The notes under the pieces: model-generated | The model's input: only the letters and a program-made list of their open reading frames with translations | Databases searched by the model: none | Told to the model about the DNA's origin: nothing | Program-made: the position numbers and the translations under genes | Shown here: one piece after another, positions 10,801-25,800 of the stretch | How the letters are laid out: every line of letters begins with the position of its first letter | How positions within the stretch are numbered: the stretch's first letter is position 1 | Origin: Theropithecus gelada | Lineage: Eukaryota; Chordata; Mammalia; Primates; Cercopithecidae | DNA: 64,000 bases | NCBI RefSeq assembly: GCF_003255815.1 | Contig: NC_037668.1 | Coordinates: 12,780,017 to 12,844,016 of the forward strand | Reading direction: 5' to 3'

Positions 10801-13800
10801 TGTTAGTTTATTAGACAGTCTATCCGAAATATTTCTTGCTTGTTAATCTGCAAGCTTGAGAATTTTTTTGGCGGCATTTATATGTAGGGTTCAACTATGC
10901 TATGCAGACTTTGTTGTACTTTTTTATCACTACCTGGAAAAACCTTTAAGAGTAAAGTAGTGTTTCACTCTAAAGTTAGGACTCAGCACCAAGGTAAGTT
11001 CATTATAGACCCCTGACACTTGAGACTTGTAGAGAGACTGTACTCTCAAATCCTTTGATAATCAGAGTTGAAAACAAAATTTGAATTAAAAAGAAAAACT
11101 TACTGTACAAATGGTTAATCACAAAACATTGAAAGGTTAAATGTTAGACACAGTGGCTTACACCTATAATCCCAGCACAGTGGCTTACGCCTATAATCCC
11201 AGCACTTTGGAAGGCTGAGGCAGGAGGATCGCTTAAATGCAGAGGTTCAAGGCCAGCCTGGGCAACAAAGTGACACCCTGTCTCTACAAAAAAATTTTTA
11301 AAAATTAGCAGAGTGTAGTAGTACATACCTATAGTCCCAGCTACACTAGACGCTGAAGCAGGAGGATCCCTTGAGCCCAGGAGTTTGAGAATGTGCAGTG
11401 AGCTGTGATCACTGGATAAGACAGTGAGACCCCATCTCTTAAAAAAAAAAGAGTGAGACAGAGAGAATCAGAGTTGATAATAATGGTCTCTTGATAGAAC
11501 AATGAATAACATGTATTATGGTAAAATAGAAGTATGTTCTGATTCTCCTACTTTTAAACTTTAATAATCCAAACCTTTTTTTGGATGAGCTAGATATGGA
11601 TCCTATGACTATACAGAATAGACAAGTATTATTTTACATAATGGTTATTAAATTTTATTATCACCACCTGCATCTTTCACTGCTATTTAAGCAGGGGTTG
11701 GCAGACTTTCTTCTGTAAAGGGACAGATAGTAAATATTTTAGGCTTCTGTGGACCAGAAGGCTTCTATTGCAACTACTCAGCCCTGCTGTTGTAGAGCAA
11801 AAGTAGTCATAGGCAATATATAAACAAACGAGCATGACGATGCTGTAATAAAACTTAATTTGTAAAAGCAGGTGGCTGCCAGGCCATAGTTTGCCAACTA
11901 CTCATCTAAATATAGATACAGAGGATTCAGTTATTCTAAAGCTATAGTTTTGTTTTTGGTAGATGATGTCCCCCAACTTTTAACTTATAGTTAATAACCC
12001 ATATAGTAAGAAACATCAGTCATACTGTGGTGTATATTTCTTAAATTTCTTAGTTAGTTAAAGAGGATAAGAAGTAGCATTGCTGAAATCTGGTTCTTCT
12101 TTGTGTGTTATATAGAGGATTGGGTTTGTTCAGTCTGAGACATGTCTTCAGTTATACCTGTTTTTTCATGCTAGTGTTTCACCCAATTATGGAACACAAA
12201 CGTGAACCTTGATGATGTAGTATAACTGTCCATTGACTGGACTCAGAATCATTTTGAAAAGACAATCTTGGCCAGAATATTCCTTTGACTCGCCTTTGAG
12301 CAGAGATTGTATGACTTCCTATCCAAATATGTAATCTTGTTGGGATCCTTAATTTTTTCAAGAGAATATCACTTTACTCTCAGCTCAAAAGATTAGTTAA
12401 AACATGTGCTTCACTTTTAATAGGCAGTCCGTACTGCCAATTAAAGTTGTACTTGTTATTTCAAACCCACTGCCTCCCAGAATCTTTCAGAAGCTCAGCT
12501 GAAATACTATGTAGAATTGCCTGGAGGATGTCCAGCTTGTTTCCTTCTCTAAATGCTCTAAAGTAGGTTAACCTAGAGGAGTGAAAAGCTGTCAACGTAT
12601 CTAGTCTAAATGGTATTCATTCCCTATAGTGTAGCTTTTACTGAATGGCTCTTTGTTTTGTGATGCCTGCCATCTGTACTAAGGAAGGAACAGTTAGAAA
12701 CAGCCCTCTGAAACTGATATTTCTCTTAAAAGGATGTTGTTGAAGACACTGTTAATTGCCTTTGCATTTTCTTCTTTATGAAATCTTTGAAGAAATTTCA
12801 TTGTAATCTTGGTAATAATTCAATAGCAATAAATGATAATTATGCTTCTTTTGAGAAATTAATTTGTTATTTTCTTGCAGACACAATGATTTTATCTAAC
12901 TGATCAAATTTTTTATTTCACATTGACCATTAGAAAACTTAAAGCTAAATTTATGACCTACCCATAGCAGCTTTCTAGAATTCTATTTTATAATAGCCAC
13001 CAGGCTTGGCCCAATATTTTACCTATCTGTTACCATTGTTGTTCATATTTCCTTATAGTTCATTTCATCATCCTGTATTTTATTTATCTTTGTAAGCCAT
13101 TTAACCACTTATGCCTTTTTTGAAACAAGGCCTAAGTAAATTTAAAATCAGTAAATACAAAGGACACCATCAAGAAAGTGAACAAACATTCCAAGAACAA
13201 GAAAAAATTTTTATAAATTGCCTGTCTGATAATGGACTGGAACTTGTATCTAAAATACACAAAGAATTCTTACAGTTTAATAATATAATACAATTTAAAA
13301 ATGAATAAAGGATCTGAATAGGCATTTCTCCAAAGATGATATAGAAATGGCCAGTAAGCACATATAAATAGATGCCCAGTACCATGAACCATCAAGGAAA
13401 TGCAAATCAAAGCCACAGTGAGATACCACTTCACACACACTAAAAAGGCTATAACAAAAAAAAAAAGACAATAACAAGTGTTGGCGAGGCTGAGGAGAAA
13501 TTGGAACTCTCATACGCTCCTGAGGAAAATGTAAAATGATGCAGCCACATTGGGAAACAGTGGGAGTACCTCAAAAGATTAAATATAGATTTATCATATG
13601 ACCCAACAATTCCACTCCATTTTTACCTAAAGAGAAATGAAAACATACGTCCACACCAAAATGTATACACACACATTCATAGCATCTCTATTTATAATAG
13701 CCAAAAACCCAATGTCTTCAATTAATAAATCCAGAAACAAAATATAATATATCCATATAATGGGATGAATATTGTTCAGCCATAAAAGGAATTATTGATA

Positions 13801-16800
13801 GATACTACAACATATCAATTTTTGATAGATACTTGCAAACATTATGGTAAGTAAAAGAAGCCAGTCATAAAAGATTATGTACTGGTGGTTTCTTAGAAAC
13901 AGAAAGTATCTTGGTGGTTTCCTAGAGCTGAGGAGGTTAGGGAGAAAAGGAGTGACTGCTAATGGGTACAGGATTTCTTTTTTTTTTTTTTTTTTTTTTT
14001 GAGACGGAGTCTCGCTCTGTCGCCCAGGCTGGAGTGGAGTGCAGTGGCCGGATCTCAGCTCACTGCAAGCTCCGCCTCCCGGGTTCACGCCATTCTCCTG
14101 CCTCAGCCTCCCGAGTAGCTGGGACTACATGCGCCCGCCACCTTGCCCGGCTAGTTTTTTGTATTTTTTAGTAGAGACGGGGTTTCACCGTGTTAGCCAG
14201 GATGGTCTCAATCTCCTGACCTCGTGATCCACCCGTCTCGGCCTCCCAAAGTGCTGGGATTACAGGCTTGAGCCACCACGCCCGGCGGGTACAGGATTTC
14301 TTTATGGCCTAATGAAAATGTTCTAAAATTGATTGAGGTGATGGTTGCACAACTCTGAGTATATGAAAACCATTGACTTGTACACTTTAAATGGGTAAAT
14401 TATATCTCATTAAAACTGTTATAAAAAGTGCTAACAAAAAGTTTTAACAAAATACATCTTATAAATTAATAAAAGTAATTCATGCAAATCAGGTGTTTAT
14501 ATCAAGAGTACAAAAGAAATATTTTTGAGCCTTTATAGCATTTATTACTGTTAACATTTATTTTCCTTTAATTCTTACATTGGAATAAGATTCTTAGGGG
14601 AGAATAAAACAATAGTCATTCTACTAGCAATGTCTTATGTTGATACATGTTAGTGGTATATGTTACCCATGAATATATCAAAAACATAAACATTCTTATT
14701 TTAATATATGAAATTCTTCAGAGGTTAAGATGGTCATATATACCTTTCAGAAATTTGTGTTTTTTAATCTCTACAAATGAGTAGATTTTAAGAGCCTAGT
14801 AGGCTGATTAGATAGGATATATTCAATATAGAGTCCAAAGAGCAAAAGACCCTTTGGAAGACTAAAGAGAAAGAAAGTTGCTGCCCTCTCTCCCTCCTAG
14901 TGACAGTCTTTGACATTTATTTCAGCTCACGTTATTTTCACTGGAAAATGAACCTGTGTGTAATTCTGCTGATCCTGGTTTTCATGGTGCCTTTTTACAT
15001 TGGCTATTTTATTGTGAGCAACATCCGACTATGTAAGTATTTTGCCCTCTCAGTCAGCATATAGATTGAGATGAGTATTTGAGGGGACTTAGATTGTGAA
15101 TAGCTTCATTTCTACGTTAACTTTCAGTAGCTACCGCTATTTGAGGACACCTCACACACAACATCTTAAATATAAAATAAATATTGAATGAATTGGCACA
15201 AAGTAAATATTGAGTGAATGATTAGGTTATTTGTTCTGCCACAGCTTTATTTTTCTACCTATTAATAATGTTTCATTTAATTCATCCCACATGTTAAATT
15301 CAGCTAAATTTCTCTTACGATGGTAAGGATGCTTTCACTAAAAATTATACTGTTCATCACTCATTTGCCAAGTGAATTAGCAACCAAATATTAATTAGCA
15401 TTATCTTATATTTTTAAATAGAGCAAGCTCTTTAACCTATATCTGTTTTTCCTAACAGTTTTGTCTCCTCTGTCTCAGTGCATAAACAACGACTGCTTTT
15501 TTCCTGTCTCTTATGGCTGACTTTTATGTATTTCTTCTGGAAACTAGGAGATCCCTTTCCCATTCTCAGCCCAAAACATGGTGAGTATATATGGGAGGGC
15601 AGAAGAAGGGAGGGAGAAGCTTTGTTTAATTTTCTGATTTCAAAAACATTTAATTAAATTTCTTGGGGAAAAATTTATTTGGGGAAATAATTCATTAATT
15701 CATAGGTTCTTGGGATTGGGAAAAAAAATTTCTGATTTTGAGGAGGATAGCAAGCTATTTCTCTGAAAAATGTCTGATTTTGAACTACATTTTCTCCTTT
15801 ATTCTAAGAGATAACCAATGCTGGTTTTGGAACTCACTTCTATCATTCTAAAGTAGGAATTTTTGACCTTCCTTTACTGAATATACTTACTTAAAGGGTA
15901 TAAGGAAAGAGAACGGTGTCTAACTCATACTGTATATAGAACTACAGGAATATATTTGTATGTGTATTTGGAGGTAAGGTATCAATGAACTTTTATCAGA
16001 TTTCCAAAGGGGTCTGTGACCCAAAAGGTAAATGGCCACTGTTGAAGGGATGATAAAGATACATTAGGGAAGCATACATATTTGGGGAAAGGTGACATAA
16101 AACGCCCACAATTAATAGGTAAAGAAAAGCTTTCCAAGAATCGGTGTCTCCCCTCTAACAAAAAAAGTTTATTTTAAAACGAGATTTGGCAGAGCCCTAG
16201 TTTTTAAGTTAAAATCAATGAACAAAAGTACCTCAGCTAATAAGTCCTTCCAGAACTATTTCAGAAGTATGTATGAATCTATCTTAAAAAGATTAGAGAG
16301 CCCATCTGTAATAAATATATTGCAGCTTTCATGCTAGAACCTTTTCAAAAATATATTTATACCTGTTCATTCACCATCCTGCCATATTATCAGGGTTCTT
16401 ATTGCAGAAAACAGAATCTACTGTAACTAATTTAAAGCAGAAAGTGATTAATTATACAGTGTCAGGCAATTTATAAACTTTCTAGGGAAGCAGGAATGCA
16501 AAGCTTAATTGCTGTATGATGAAGAGAAATACCCAACTATGCCACAATACTAAACTAGAAAACCTTGCTGAAGTCATCACATGCCACTCAGGGTCTGTGA
16601 CATCAGGGACCTCAGTCCCAGCTGTTTGAGCTCCTAAGTGCTATCACCACCCCTACATTGTTCATTTCTGCGTCTGAGGCCTCACATGGGCCTGGTTTTT
16701 TGGTGAAACCTAGGTAACATTTAGAACCTTAGCCTCAAGGAAGTCTGAGAAGGAGCGTTTGGCTTTCTAAACTCTGTAGTACCAAAACAAATGCTAGAAA

Positions 16801-19800
16801 AGGATATTGGAATTAATGTTGAATGAGCCAGTGTCTATTATAGAATCTGCCATACCTCCCACACACCCTTCCATCTATACTCATTGCCTATAGCAGGAAT
16901 TTCGGGAGAGAGAGGTTATGAGACTCTCCTGCAGTAAGGTCAGGGGAGATAGGCAGTTTTGAAAAGCATATGCAGTACCAAATAAATAGTTGTGTATTTT
17001 TAAAATAATAATAACTGTTTCAAGATTTCAAATAATGTTAAAAGCCAGAAAACTTAACATAACACCAGCCTACCAAAAACATTCAAACTCTTAGGTGGCG
17101 TATGAGACCTTTCATGGCCTGGCTGCTGCTCTCTATACATGTTGCATTCTCCAGTCCTATGAAGTTATTTCAAGTTTATTTATTTATTTTCTTTTTGAGA
17201 CAGGTCTCACTCTTATTCAGGCCCGAGTGCAGTGGCATGATCTTGGCTCACTGCAACCTCTGTCTCCCAGGCTCAAGTGATCCTCCCACCTCAGCCTCCT
17301 GAGTAACAGGGACTACGGGTGAATGCCACCACACCCAGCTGTTTTGTGTTTTTTCGTAGAGATGGGGTTTCTCCACGTTGCTCAGGATGGTCTTGAACTC
17401 CTGAGCTCAGGGGATCGACCCACCGTGGCCTCCCAAAATGCTCACAAGTGTGAGCCACCACACCCAGCCTCAAGTTTCTAGAGCTGTTCTATCAGCCTGG
17501 ACAATCCTTCACCAACCCTGTCTACCTAGAAAATGCCTATTTATCCTTTCTAGATTCAACTCTTGTCAATTCCTTTAGGAAGATTTTCCTGGCCAGCATT
17601 AGGAGATATTAATTGCTCCCAACTCAAGGTATCTATATCATCTATAAAACTTACAATTCCATGTTTCCTTTTCCAACTTCCTCATCAACCTGTGGGCTCC
17701 CTGAGATCAGAAAACTACATGTTATTTGTCTTTGTATCCCTAGTGCCTAGTGTGGAACTTAACACATAACGAGTGTTTTAATACATGTTCTTTGAATCAG
17801 TGAATGGAAGAAAATTGAGTCTTTCCAATGTGGTAAATTAGTTTACTACTTTAACACTCTGGGTAGGAATTTAGGAAACGCTAATGTGATCAGCATGCCT
17901 ATGTCAATGGTCAACGAAAGGAAAGACTTGCACTAAAGAGTCCTGGTAGTATAGTTCTCATATAAACCTGTTTCAAAGAAACCCACAGACAGACACATTT
18001 ATCTGTGATGGTAGAAGTCAGAGAGAAGAGTTACAAAAGGCCCCCAGGGCTGCTGACAGGGCAAACACAGGCTCACATGCAATACAAAGACCTGACTCTG
18101 ACACCTTTCTCCAGCTTTCTCCTGTGTGCATTCAGCTCACATGACCAGTGCAGCCAGGACACACCAAAGGGAAGATGAAGGCCATTGTATCCATTGTCCT
18201 TTCATCCACCCCTTTTTCTAAATTCTGTGGGATGACCCTGAAAAGGACACTAAGAGAGAAAGCTAGGGAGACAGTTTCAGCTTTCTTCTTTCCATCGTAC
18301 TCCAATAGGCATTACAGTTTTATGACTGAATATTCAGGTATCTTAATTTACTTAACCCTCTAAGATAAGTAAGGAGGAAGAAAAGTTTAGATGGTAGCCA
18401 AGAAGCAACCAGCCTTACACTACCTTCCTAGAGCTTTCCCAGAACTGTCCCAACAACCGCTGTAGTTGTTTATTGCTGTGGAGACCACCCAAAAAATGGG
18501 CTGGGCAGGTTGGCTCACCCCTATAATCCCAGCACTTTGGGAGGGCAAGGCAGGGAGATCACTTGAGGCCAGGAGTTAGAGACCAGCCTGGCCAACATGG
18601 CAAAACCCCGTCCCTACTAAAAATACAAAAATTAGCCAGGCATGGTGACGCATGCCTGTAATCCCAGCTACTCCCCGGAGGCTGGAGACACGAGAATTGC
18701 TTGAACCCAGGAGGCTGAGGTTGCAGTGAGCTGAGATCATGCCACTGCCCTGCAGCCTGGGCAACAGAACGAGACTAAAAAAAAAATCCATAAAAGTACT
18801 TCTTGTGTGGTGCCTGAACCTTGGAATGTCTTTAGTGGGAAAGAGTCAGAGAGATTCAAAAAACGAGACTCAAAAAAAAAATCCGTAAAAGTACTTCTTG
18901 TGTGGTGCCTGAACCTTGGAATGTCTTTAGTGGGAAAGAGTCAGAGAGATTACAAAAGACTGTAAGGAATCTGTGTGAGCAGGTGGCAAAGGTGAAATGG
19001 TCTTCTGCTAGTCTCCTTATTCATCTGACTTTCCATGTATTTACTGGTAAATGGGGATAATGATGACTGACTCCTACTTCATAGAAATGCTGAGATTAAG
19101 TAAATAGTATCTACAAAGTACTTTAAATCATAAAAAGATGTAATAAAAGGACAAAGATGCCATGTTAAAAGGAATAAAGGTAAAGGGGGGAATTTTTTCA
19201 TTTTTCTTATTTAATAACCCATATTAATCCCTTGGATTTTTTTATGTTATTGAGTGATGTTATAGTCAACAAACATTTGTTGAACACCTTCTATGTGCCA
19301 GGCAGTAAGGAAAACAAAGATCAATAAGACATGATGTCTTCTTGTAAAGGGGTTGCAAATTCAAGAGGTATATAGCAAGTAGAATCAACAGAATTTAGGT
19401 GAGGATTTCTTCGTTCATTTAGCATTACACAAATATTTATTGAGCATCTACTTTATATAAATTAAGCATTGGAAATAAACCACAAACAAAACAAACTTGG
19501 TTTCTGCCCCCCCTGAAATTTACAGTCTTGTGGGTGAAACTAGACAGTAAAGAGTTAAATATATAAATAAATGATTGCCAATTGTGATCATTGTCATCAA
19601 GGAGCGAACAGGTTGCTATGATAGAGAATAATGCAGATAATGTAGTATAAGTAGTTAGATCCACCCTTTCTGAGACAGTGATATTTAAGCTGAGATTTAA
19701 AGGACAAGACCAAAGGAAGACCCACCAAGAATGCACAAGAGACATCACATAAAGCCCTGAGGCAGAAAGACCTTGGTATATTCAAGGAAAGGCGAGAGAT

Positions 19801-22800
19801 AGAATGGAGAGTAATCGTATAGTGTATAGATTTTATTATTATGGTGATTGTGTCATTTTCTAAGATAATGCAGAAGAAGAAACAAGTTGAGGGGAAAGAT
19901 AATTTTAGTTTAGTATATGCTGAATTTGAGTTACCCATGCATATCCAGGTGATGTTAAATAAGCAATTGGATGTACAAGTCAGGAACTTAGGGAAAAAGT
20001 ATACATATATCAGTCCTCATAGAGATGACTCCAGGAATCTAAACAACTCGAAATCATCAACTAAATGCCATTAGGTGAAGCTGGGGAAGTTGGTGAGATC
20101 ACCCAACCAAAAAATGTGTATACTGAAATGAAAGAGAGAATTCTGGTCCATACAGAGCAAGAAGTGACTGAGAAAAAGCAGTTAGAACAGTGAAAGGGTA
20201 ATCCTTGAGAAATGATGTTGTGGAAGCCAAGAAGATAAAATAATTTTAAACAAAAATGATTCAGTGTCATAAAAGAGCCAATAAAACAAGGATTGGAAAA
20301 TGTTGAATTTTGCAACCAGGAGAAAACTTATTACCAAAGTGTTGTAGTGGTTAAAGCCCAGACTCTGGAGCTAGACTGCACTTGAAACCTGACTCTGCCC
20401 CTTTTATCTGTGTGGCCTTGACTAAGTTACTTAACCTCTTTGTGCCTCCATTTCTTCATCTGTAAAATTAGGTTTTCAATAATATCTACCTCGTAGGATT
20501 GTTATGAGGGTTAAATGAATTAGAACACGTGAAGTGCTTAGAACAGTGCCTAGTCATAGCATGTGCTTGATGCATATTACCTATTATATTGCCATTACAA
20601 TTATTAGTGAAAGTGATTTCATTCAATGTAGAAGAATGGGAAGAAAGCTGGATTGCAGTCAGTTAAGGAATGAACTGGAGGTGAAGAAAAGGTGACAATA
20701 ACTATAAACTTCTCTTAAGAAGCCTGGCTGTTAAGGAAGAAATAGATGGGGATTGGTAACTAGAGGTAAACTCAAAGCCAAGAACAGAATTTCTCTTAGA
20801 AAAGAGACTTGAAACTAAAGAGAAAGAACTAGCAAAGAAGGAAATATTGAATATACAAGAGAGAGGAGATAGATGATGGAACAAAACTCTGAAAGAGGTG
20901 GAAGGGATTGAATACAATCAAAAGTATGGTGACTTCTAGTTCCAAGATGGTGGCGTAGGAGCAAGCTGGCTTCACTTACCCCCATGACAGAAAACCAAAA
21001 ACAAATAGCACCAAGATTATCACCAGCAATATCCCAGAACTCACATAAAAGGATGAGACAGTTCCCAGGGCCCAGAGAAAATCAGAAGCAGAAGTGGAGA
21101 AGTCAACTTTGGATGCTACTTTGTTCTGAAGGAGACAAGCTGGGAGGATGATTGCAGATGTATATTCAATGTTATGAAAGAGCCAATAAAACAAGAATTG
21201 GAAAATGTTGAATTTGGCAACCAGGAGAAAATTTATGACCATAGTGTAGAGTGAAGGTAGTTTGTAGTAGAGTGAAGGTAGTTTATGTCTAATAGCTTAT
21301 GTCTTTTATAATAAGGACATTGGCAAAGGAGAAGGACAAAGGTAGGAAAAATAAAGAGTAACTGACAAAGACAATGGAGAGAGATGGCTGACCAAGGGCA
21401 AGATAAGGATTAGTCAGTAGTGTGAGAGCTCTCTTAGGACCGGAGACCATACATTTGTAATGGCTCCAAAATCAATATGCATTCTAGCAATTTTAGGCAG
21501 CAAAACTTGGGCACAGGGAAGGCAGAGTGTTAGACCGATCCAGAGTTGGGAATTTGTAGGATTAGCGCTTCAGAAGGAAGATTGTAGGAGATTGAGGCTC
21601 CTGGTGAGAGAATTTGAAGCCAGCAAGCCTGGAGTCCAAGCTAGGTGAAGAATGGAGAAGCAGTGCACTGACCTCTAAAACGAGTGTAGTGGAAATAAAG
21701 GAGAAAGAGAACTTGAAGACTAGGAAGGGAGGCCAGTAGTCAGAAAAGAATATTGGAATTTTCGGTTTTGAAGCTGACAGAATTCCTGAATTACAGCTCT
21801 GGCATTTGACCATAGGAGTGGATGGCTGAAGTGAATTCTATCCTAGAAATAAAAGTGAAAACCAACTAAAACCATTCTTTTTCTGCAACGCCAAACTTAC
21901 TGAGTTATTCTTCAGCATTGCTTTCTCTCATTTATCCCAAATACATCAACCAGCAGTATTTATTTTCACTGCTAAGTTGATTTTCAGCATTCTCAAGTGA
22001 TGTGAAACAATTGATTAATTAGGATACGATTTATAATCTAACAATGATGTGTTTGCCTTTGAATTATTCATCTATAAGTGTAGCTCATTTATTAGATGAA
22101 TTCTGTGTTTATTGGATGCAAAAAAGAATAAGACAAAAGCAAAAGAGTATCACCTTAGGGGAAATACATATATATCAAAGATAACTAGCACCAAGTATTT
22201 CCTGCTATTTATACTTTTCCAGCAGATTTACTTGTCTAGTTTTTTTTGCCGATGCTTTTACTAAAAGTACTTTGCTTTGTTAGCATTCATGCTACCAAGA
22301 GTAAACAGTCAATGATTGTTATTTGTAATTATTGTTGTTATTATTTTACTGTTATCACCCAATAAAAGAGATCACTCTGAAGCATATGGGACAAGAGGAA
22401 AATCGGTAAACTTTTAGTATATTTATTATACTCTATTATCTATATTTATATACTATATATATTATACTCTATATACTATATTTAGTATATTTATTATACT
22501 CTTTATTATCATCTACACATTAATAATTAAAAGTTGGCTTGTATGAGTTAGTTATGTGTAATGGTTAATGTTTTCAGTAATGTTTCCTTTTGCAGTACAG
22601 ATGAGAGCCATTTTATCTGTGTTACCTGGGATTAATGTGCCTTGATGTTTTCAGGGATCTTATCCATAGAACAGCTCATCAGCCGGGTTGGTGTGATTGG
22701 AGTGACTCTCATGGCCCTCCTTTCTGGATTTGGTGCTGTCAACTGCCCATACACTTACATGTCTTACTTCCTCAGGTAACAGAGCGCTTTGCATCCTTTC

Positions 22801-25800
22801 TTTTTTGCCCCATTACTTCTTGAATACATATGTCATATTATGCCACCATCTTTAAGATTATATATTAGATCTATGACAATGCCTTTTTATTTTTCTCTTT
22901 CTCTGTCCCTATGGGCATTGACCTGGAAATCTTTCTAAATAAGTCTTATCACTTGTACTGCTTGCCTTTGCTATTTGTCCTACATTCATTTATATTTTAA
23001 ATGGCAAATTTCAATCTGACACTCCCCTCCCACTTTTTAAAGGCACATTTCTAGTGACCAGCAGTATAAACCAACCCCAACTTCAGCAGTTTAGTTCCTC
23101 CTAGAAGTATTAATAGAACAGTAGAAGACAATGCCAAGTTAAAAGTGTGCTTAAACATACATCCTAAATGTCACTGAGCTGAGATCACGCCACTGCACTC
23201 CAGCCTTGGTGACAGAGCAAGACTCTTTCATAAATAAATGACGAGTTGATGGGTGCAGCAAACCACCATGGCACGTGTATACCTATGTAACAAACCTGCA
23301 CGTTTTACACATGTATCCCAGAACTTAAAGCATAATAAAAAATAAAATAAAAATATTTAAATATATATATATAAAAATGTCACTGGATCAAAGCTAAGAA
23401 AAACTGTAAGAGAGCTGGGTAAATTCCATTTCCCTGAGATGCCAGAGGATTAGCTGTAAGAAATGAGAGCAAAAGCATTTTAGTTTATTATGGTTATTTT
23501 ACTATTTTCTAGAAAAAAGTAGTGGGCAAAGTTAAAGTCTGTGTATCTCTCCAGATACAGTATCATGCCCAAGAGTGGGATCCCAAAACATTTCGCTAGC
23601 AGTTTGTGCTTTTTGTAGGAACGTGACTGACACAGATATTCTAGCCCTGGAACGGCGACTGCTCCAAACCATGGATATGATCATAAGCAAAAAGAAAAGG
23701 TAAGATATCAACACTGTAAAACATCTGGACTCTGTTACAATTTCTCAACAAGAAAATTTGACTATGAATTGGTGCTGGCAGGGAATTTTATCTTATTCAT
23801 TTTTATTATAAGGTAAAGTACTATCAAAGATTTAGTGTTGGTCGGACACAGTGGCTCACACCTGTGATCCCAGCACTTTGGGAGGCCAAGACGGAGGATC
23901 ACTTGAGCCCAGAAGTTCAAGATTAGCCTGGGTAACATAGTGAGACACCATCCCTTTAAAATGACAATAATAATAAAATTTAAAATATAAAAAAGTTTTT
24001 TAAAAAGATTTAGTGTTTTGTGTGAAAGAAAATTCTCAAATTCAATCTCATTTCTTGAATTTAGATCATTCTTCTTAGATAAATTAGAATTTTTTTAATT
24101 TTTTAAATTGTAAATTGACAAATTATAGTTGTGTATATTTGTGGCATACAAAGTGGAATAATTAAATCAAGCTAATTAACATATCCGTTCACATGCTTAT
24201 TTTTTTGCGGTGAAAACATGAAATTTACTCTTATTGATTTTGAAATGTACAATACTTTATTATTTATTATATTCATCATCCTGTACAGTATGTCGCAAAG
24301 AAAAAAACCCTTATTCCTCTTGTCTAACTGAAGCTTTGTCCCCTTTGGCCATCGTCTCTCCATTCCTCCCACCCATCCAGCCTCTGGTAACCATCATTCT
24401 ACCCTCTGCTTATGTTGAGTTCATTGTTTTAGATTCCACATATAAGTGAGAACATGCAGTATTTGTCTTTCTGTGTCCAACTCATTTTGCTTAGCATGGT
24501 GTTCTCCACTAACAAATTAAAGAATTTCCTTCCTTAAGACTGAATACTATTCTGTTGTCTATATATGCCATATTTTCTTTATCCATTTTTCTGTTGATGG
24601 ACATATAGATTGATACCATAACTTGGCTATTGTAAATAATACTGCAGTGAACATAGGTGTACATATATCTCTTTGACATTTTACTAATTTCATATCTTTT
24701 GGGTAAATACTCAGAAGTGGGATTGCTGGATCATATAGCAATTCCATTTTCAGTTTTTGTAGGAACCTCCACAATGTTTTCCATAGTGGTTGTGCTAATT
24801 TACATTTCCACTAACAATGTAATAAGGGTTCCCTTTTCTCAGTGTCCACACCAGCATTCTTTATCTTTTGCCCCTTTGATAATAGTCATTCTGACAGGTA
24901 CGAGGTGATATCTCATTGTGTCTTAGTTTGCAGTTCCTTAATGGTTAGTATGTTAAACATTATTTGATATATCTATTGGTCATGTGTATGCCTTCTTTTG
25001 AGAAATGTCTATTCAGGTTCCTTGCCCATTTAAAAATCAGGTTATTTGTTTTCTTTCTATAGAGTTGTTTGAGGTCCTTATGTATTTTGTATACCAACCC
25101 CTTATCAGACATATGGCTTGCAGATATTTTCTTCCAGTCCGTAGGTTGTGTCTTCACTCTGCTAATTGTTTTCTTTGTTGCGCAGAAGCTTTTTATTTTG
25201 ATGTAATCCCATTTGTCTATTTTTGCTTTAATTGCCTGCACTTTGGGGATTAAATCTAAAAAGTTATTGTTCAGAGCAATTTGTGTAGTTTTTCCCCTAT
25301 TTTCTTCTAGTAGTTTTATAGTTTGCCGGCTTAAGTGTTTAGTCCATTTTGAGTTAATTTTTATATATTGAGTGAGATAAGGGTCCAATTTCATTCTTCT
25401 GCAGATGGATATTCAGTTTTCCCAACACCGTTTAGTGAAAAGACTATCCTTTTCCCAGTGTGTACATGTGGCACCCTTGTCAAAAATCAATTGACCATAC
25501 ATGTGTGGGTTTATTTCTGGGTTCTCTATTCTGTTCCCTTGGTCAATGAGTCTGTGCTTATGCTCGTATCATGCTGTTTTAATTACTATTGCTTTGTAGT
25601 GTAATTTGAAATAAGGTAGTATGATGCCTCCAGCTTTGTTCTTTTGTTCATGATTGCCTTGGCAATTCGGTTTTTTCTGGTTCCATATGCATTTTAGGAT
25701 TATTTTTTCTATTTCTATGAAAAGTGACATTGGAATTTTGATAGAGAGGGATTACATTAAATCTACAGATTGCTTTAGGTACTATGGACGTTTTAACAAT

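Larger units (their letters stand above)
9953..14925 (+). other. GPR89: GPR89 intron 3
   Basis: Holds AluY (10471-10764), AluJ (11147-11452), a hAT element (11692-11905) and an L1 3' part (13120-14445) split by a second AluY. I see no element in 11906-13119 or 14446-14925. Confidence 0.85.
19258..21700 (+). mobile_element. Ancient mammalian interspersed repeat, fragmented (family not named)
   Basis: Contains phrases common to old mammal-wide repeats: 'caacaaacatttgttgaac', 'ctatgtgccaggcagtaag', 'agccctgaggcagaaagacc', 'tggatgtacaagtcagg'. Interrupted by a MIR (20340-20580) and an L1 5' piece (20928-21120), with an internal 83-base duplication. Confidence 0.45.
15581..22654 (+). other. GPR89: GPR89 intron 5
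   Basis: Holds two Alus (17184-17469, 18498-18783), a 94-base tandem duplication, a long ancient repeat with MIR and L1 fragments (about 19258-21700) and an AT-rich palindromic tract. I recognise no element in 15581-17183, 17470-18497 or 21850-22420. Confidence 0.85.

Noticed and set aside
19597..19938. 113-residue minus-strand open frame in GPR89 intron 5
   Set aside because: Composition is ordinary for noncoding AT-rich DNA, it overlaps an old repeat, and there is no splice or domain support.
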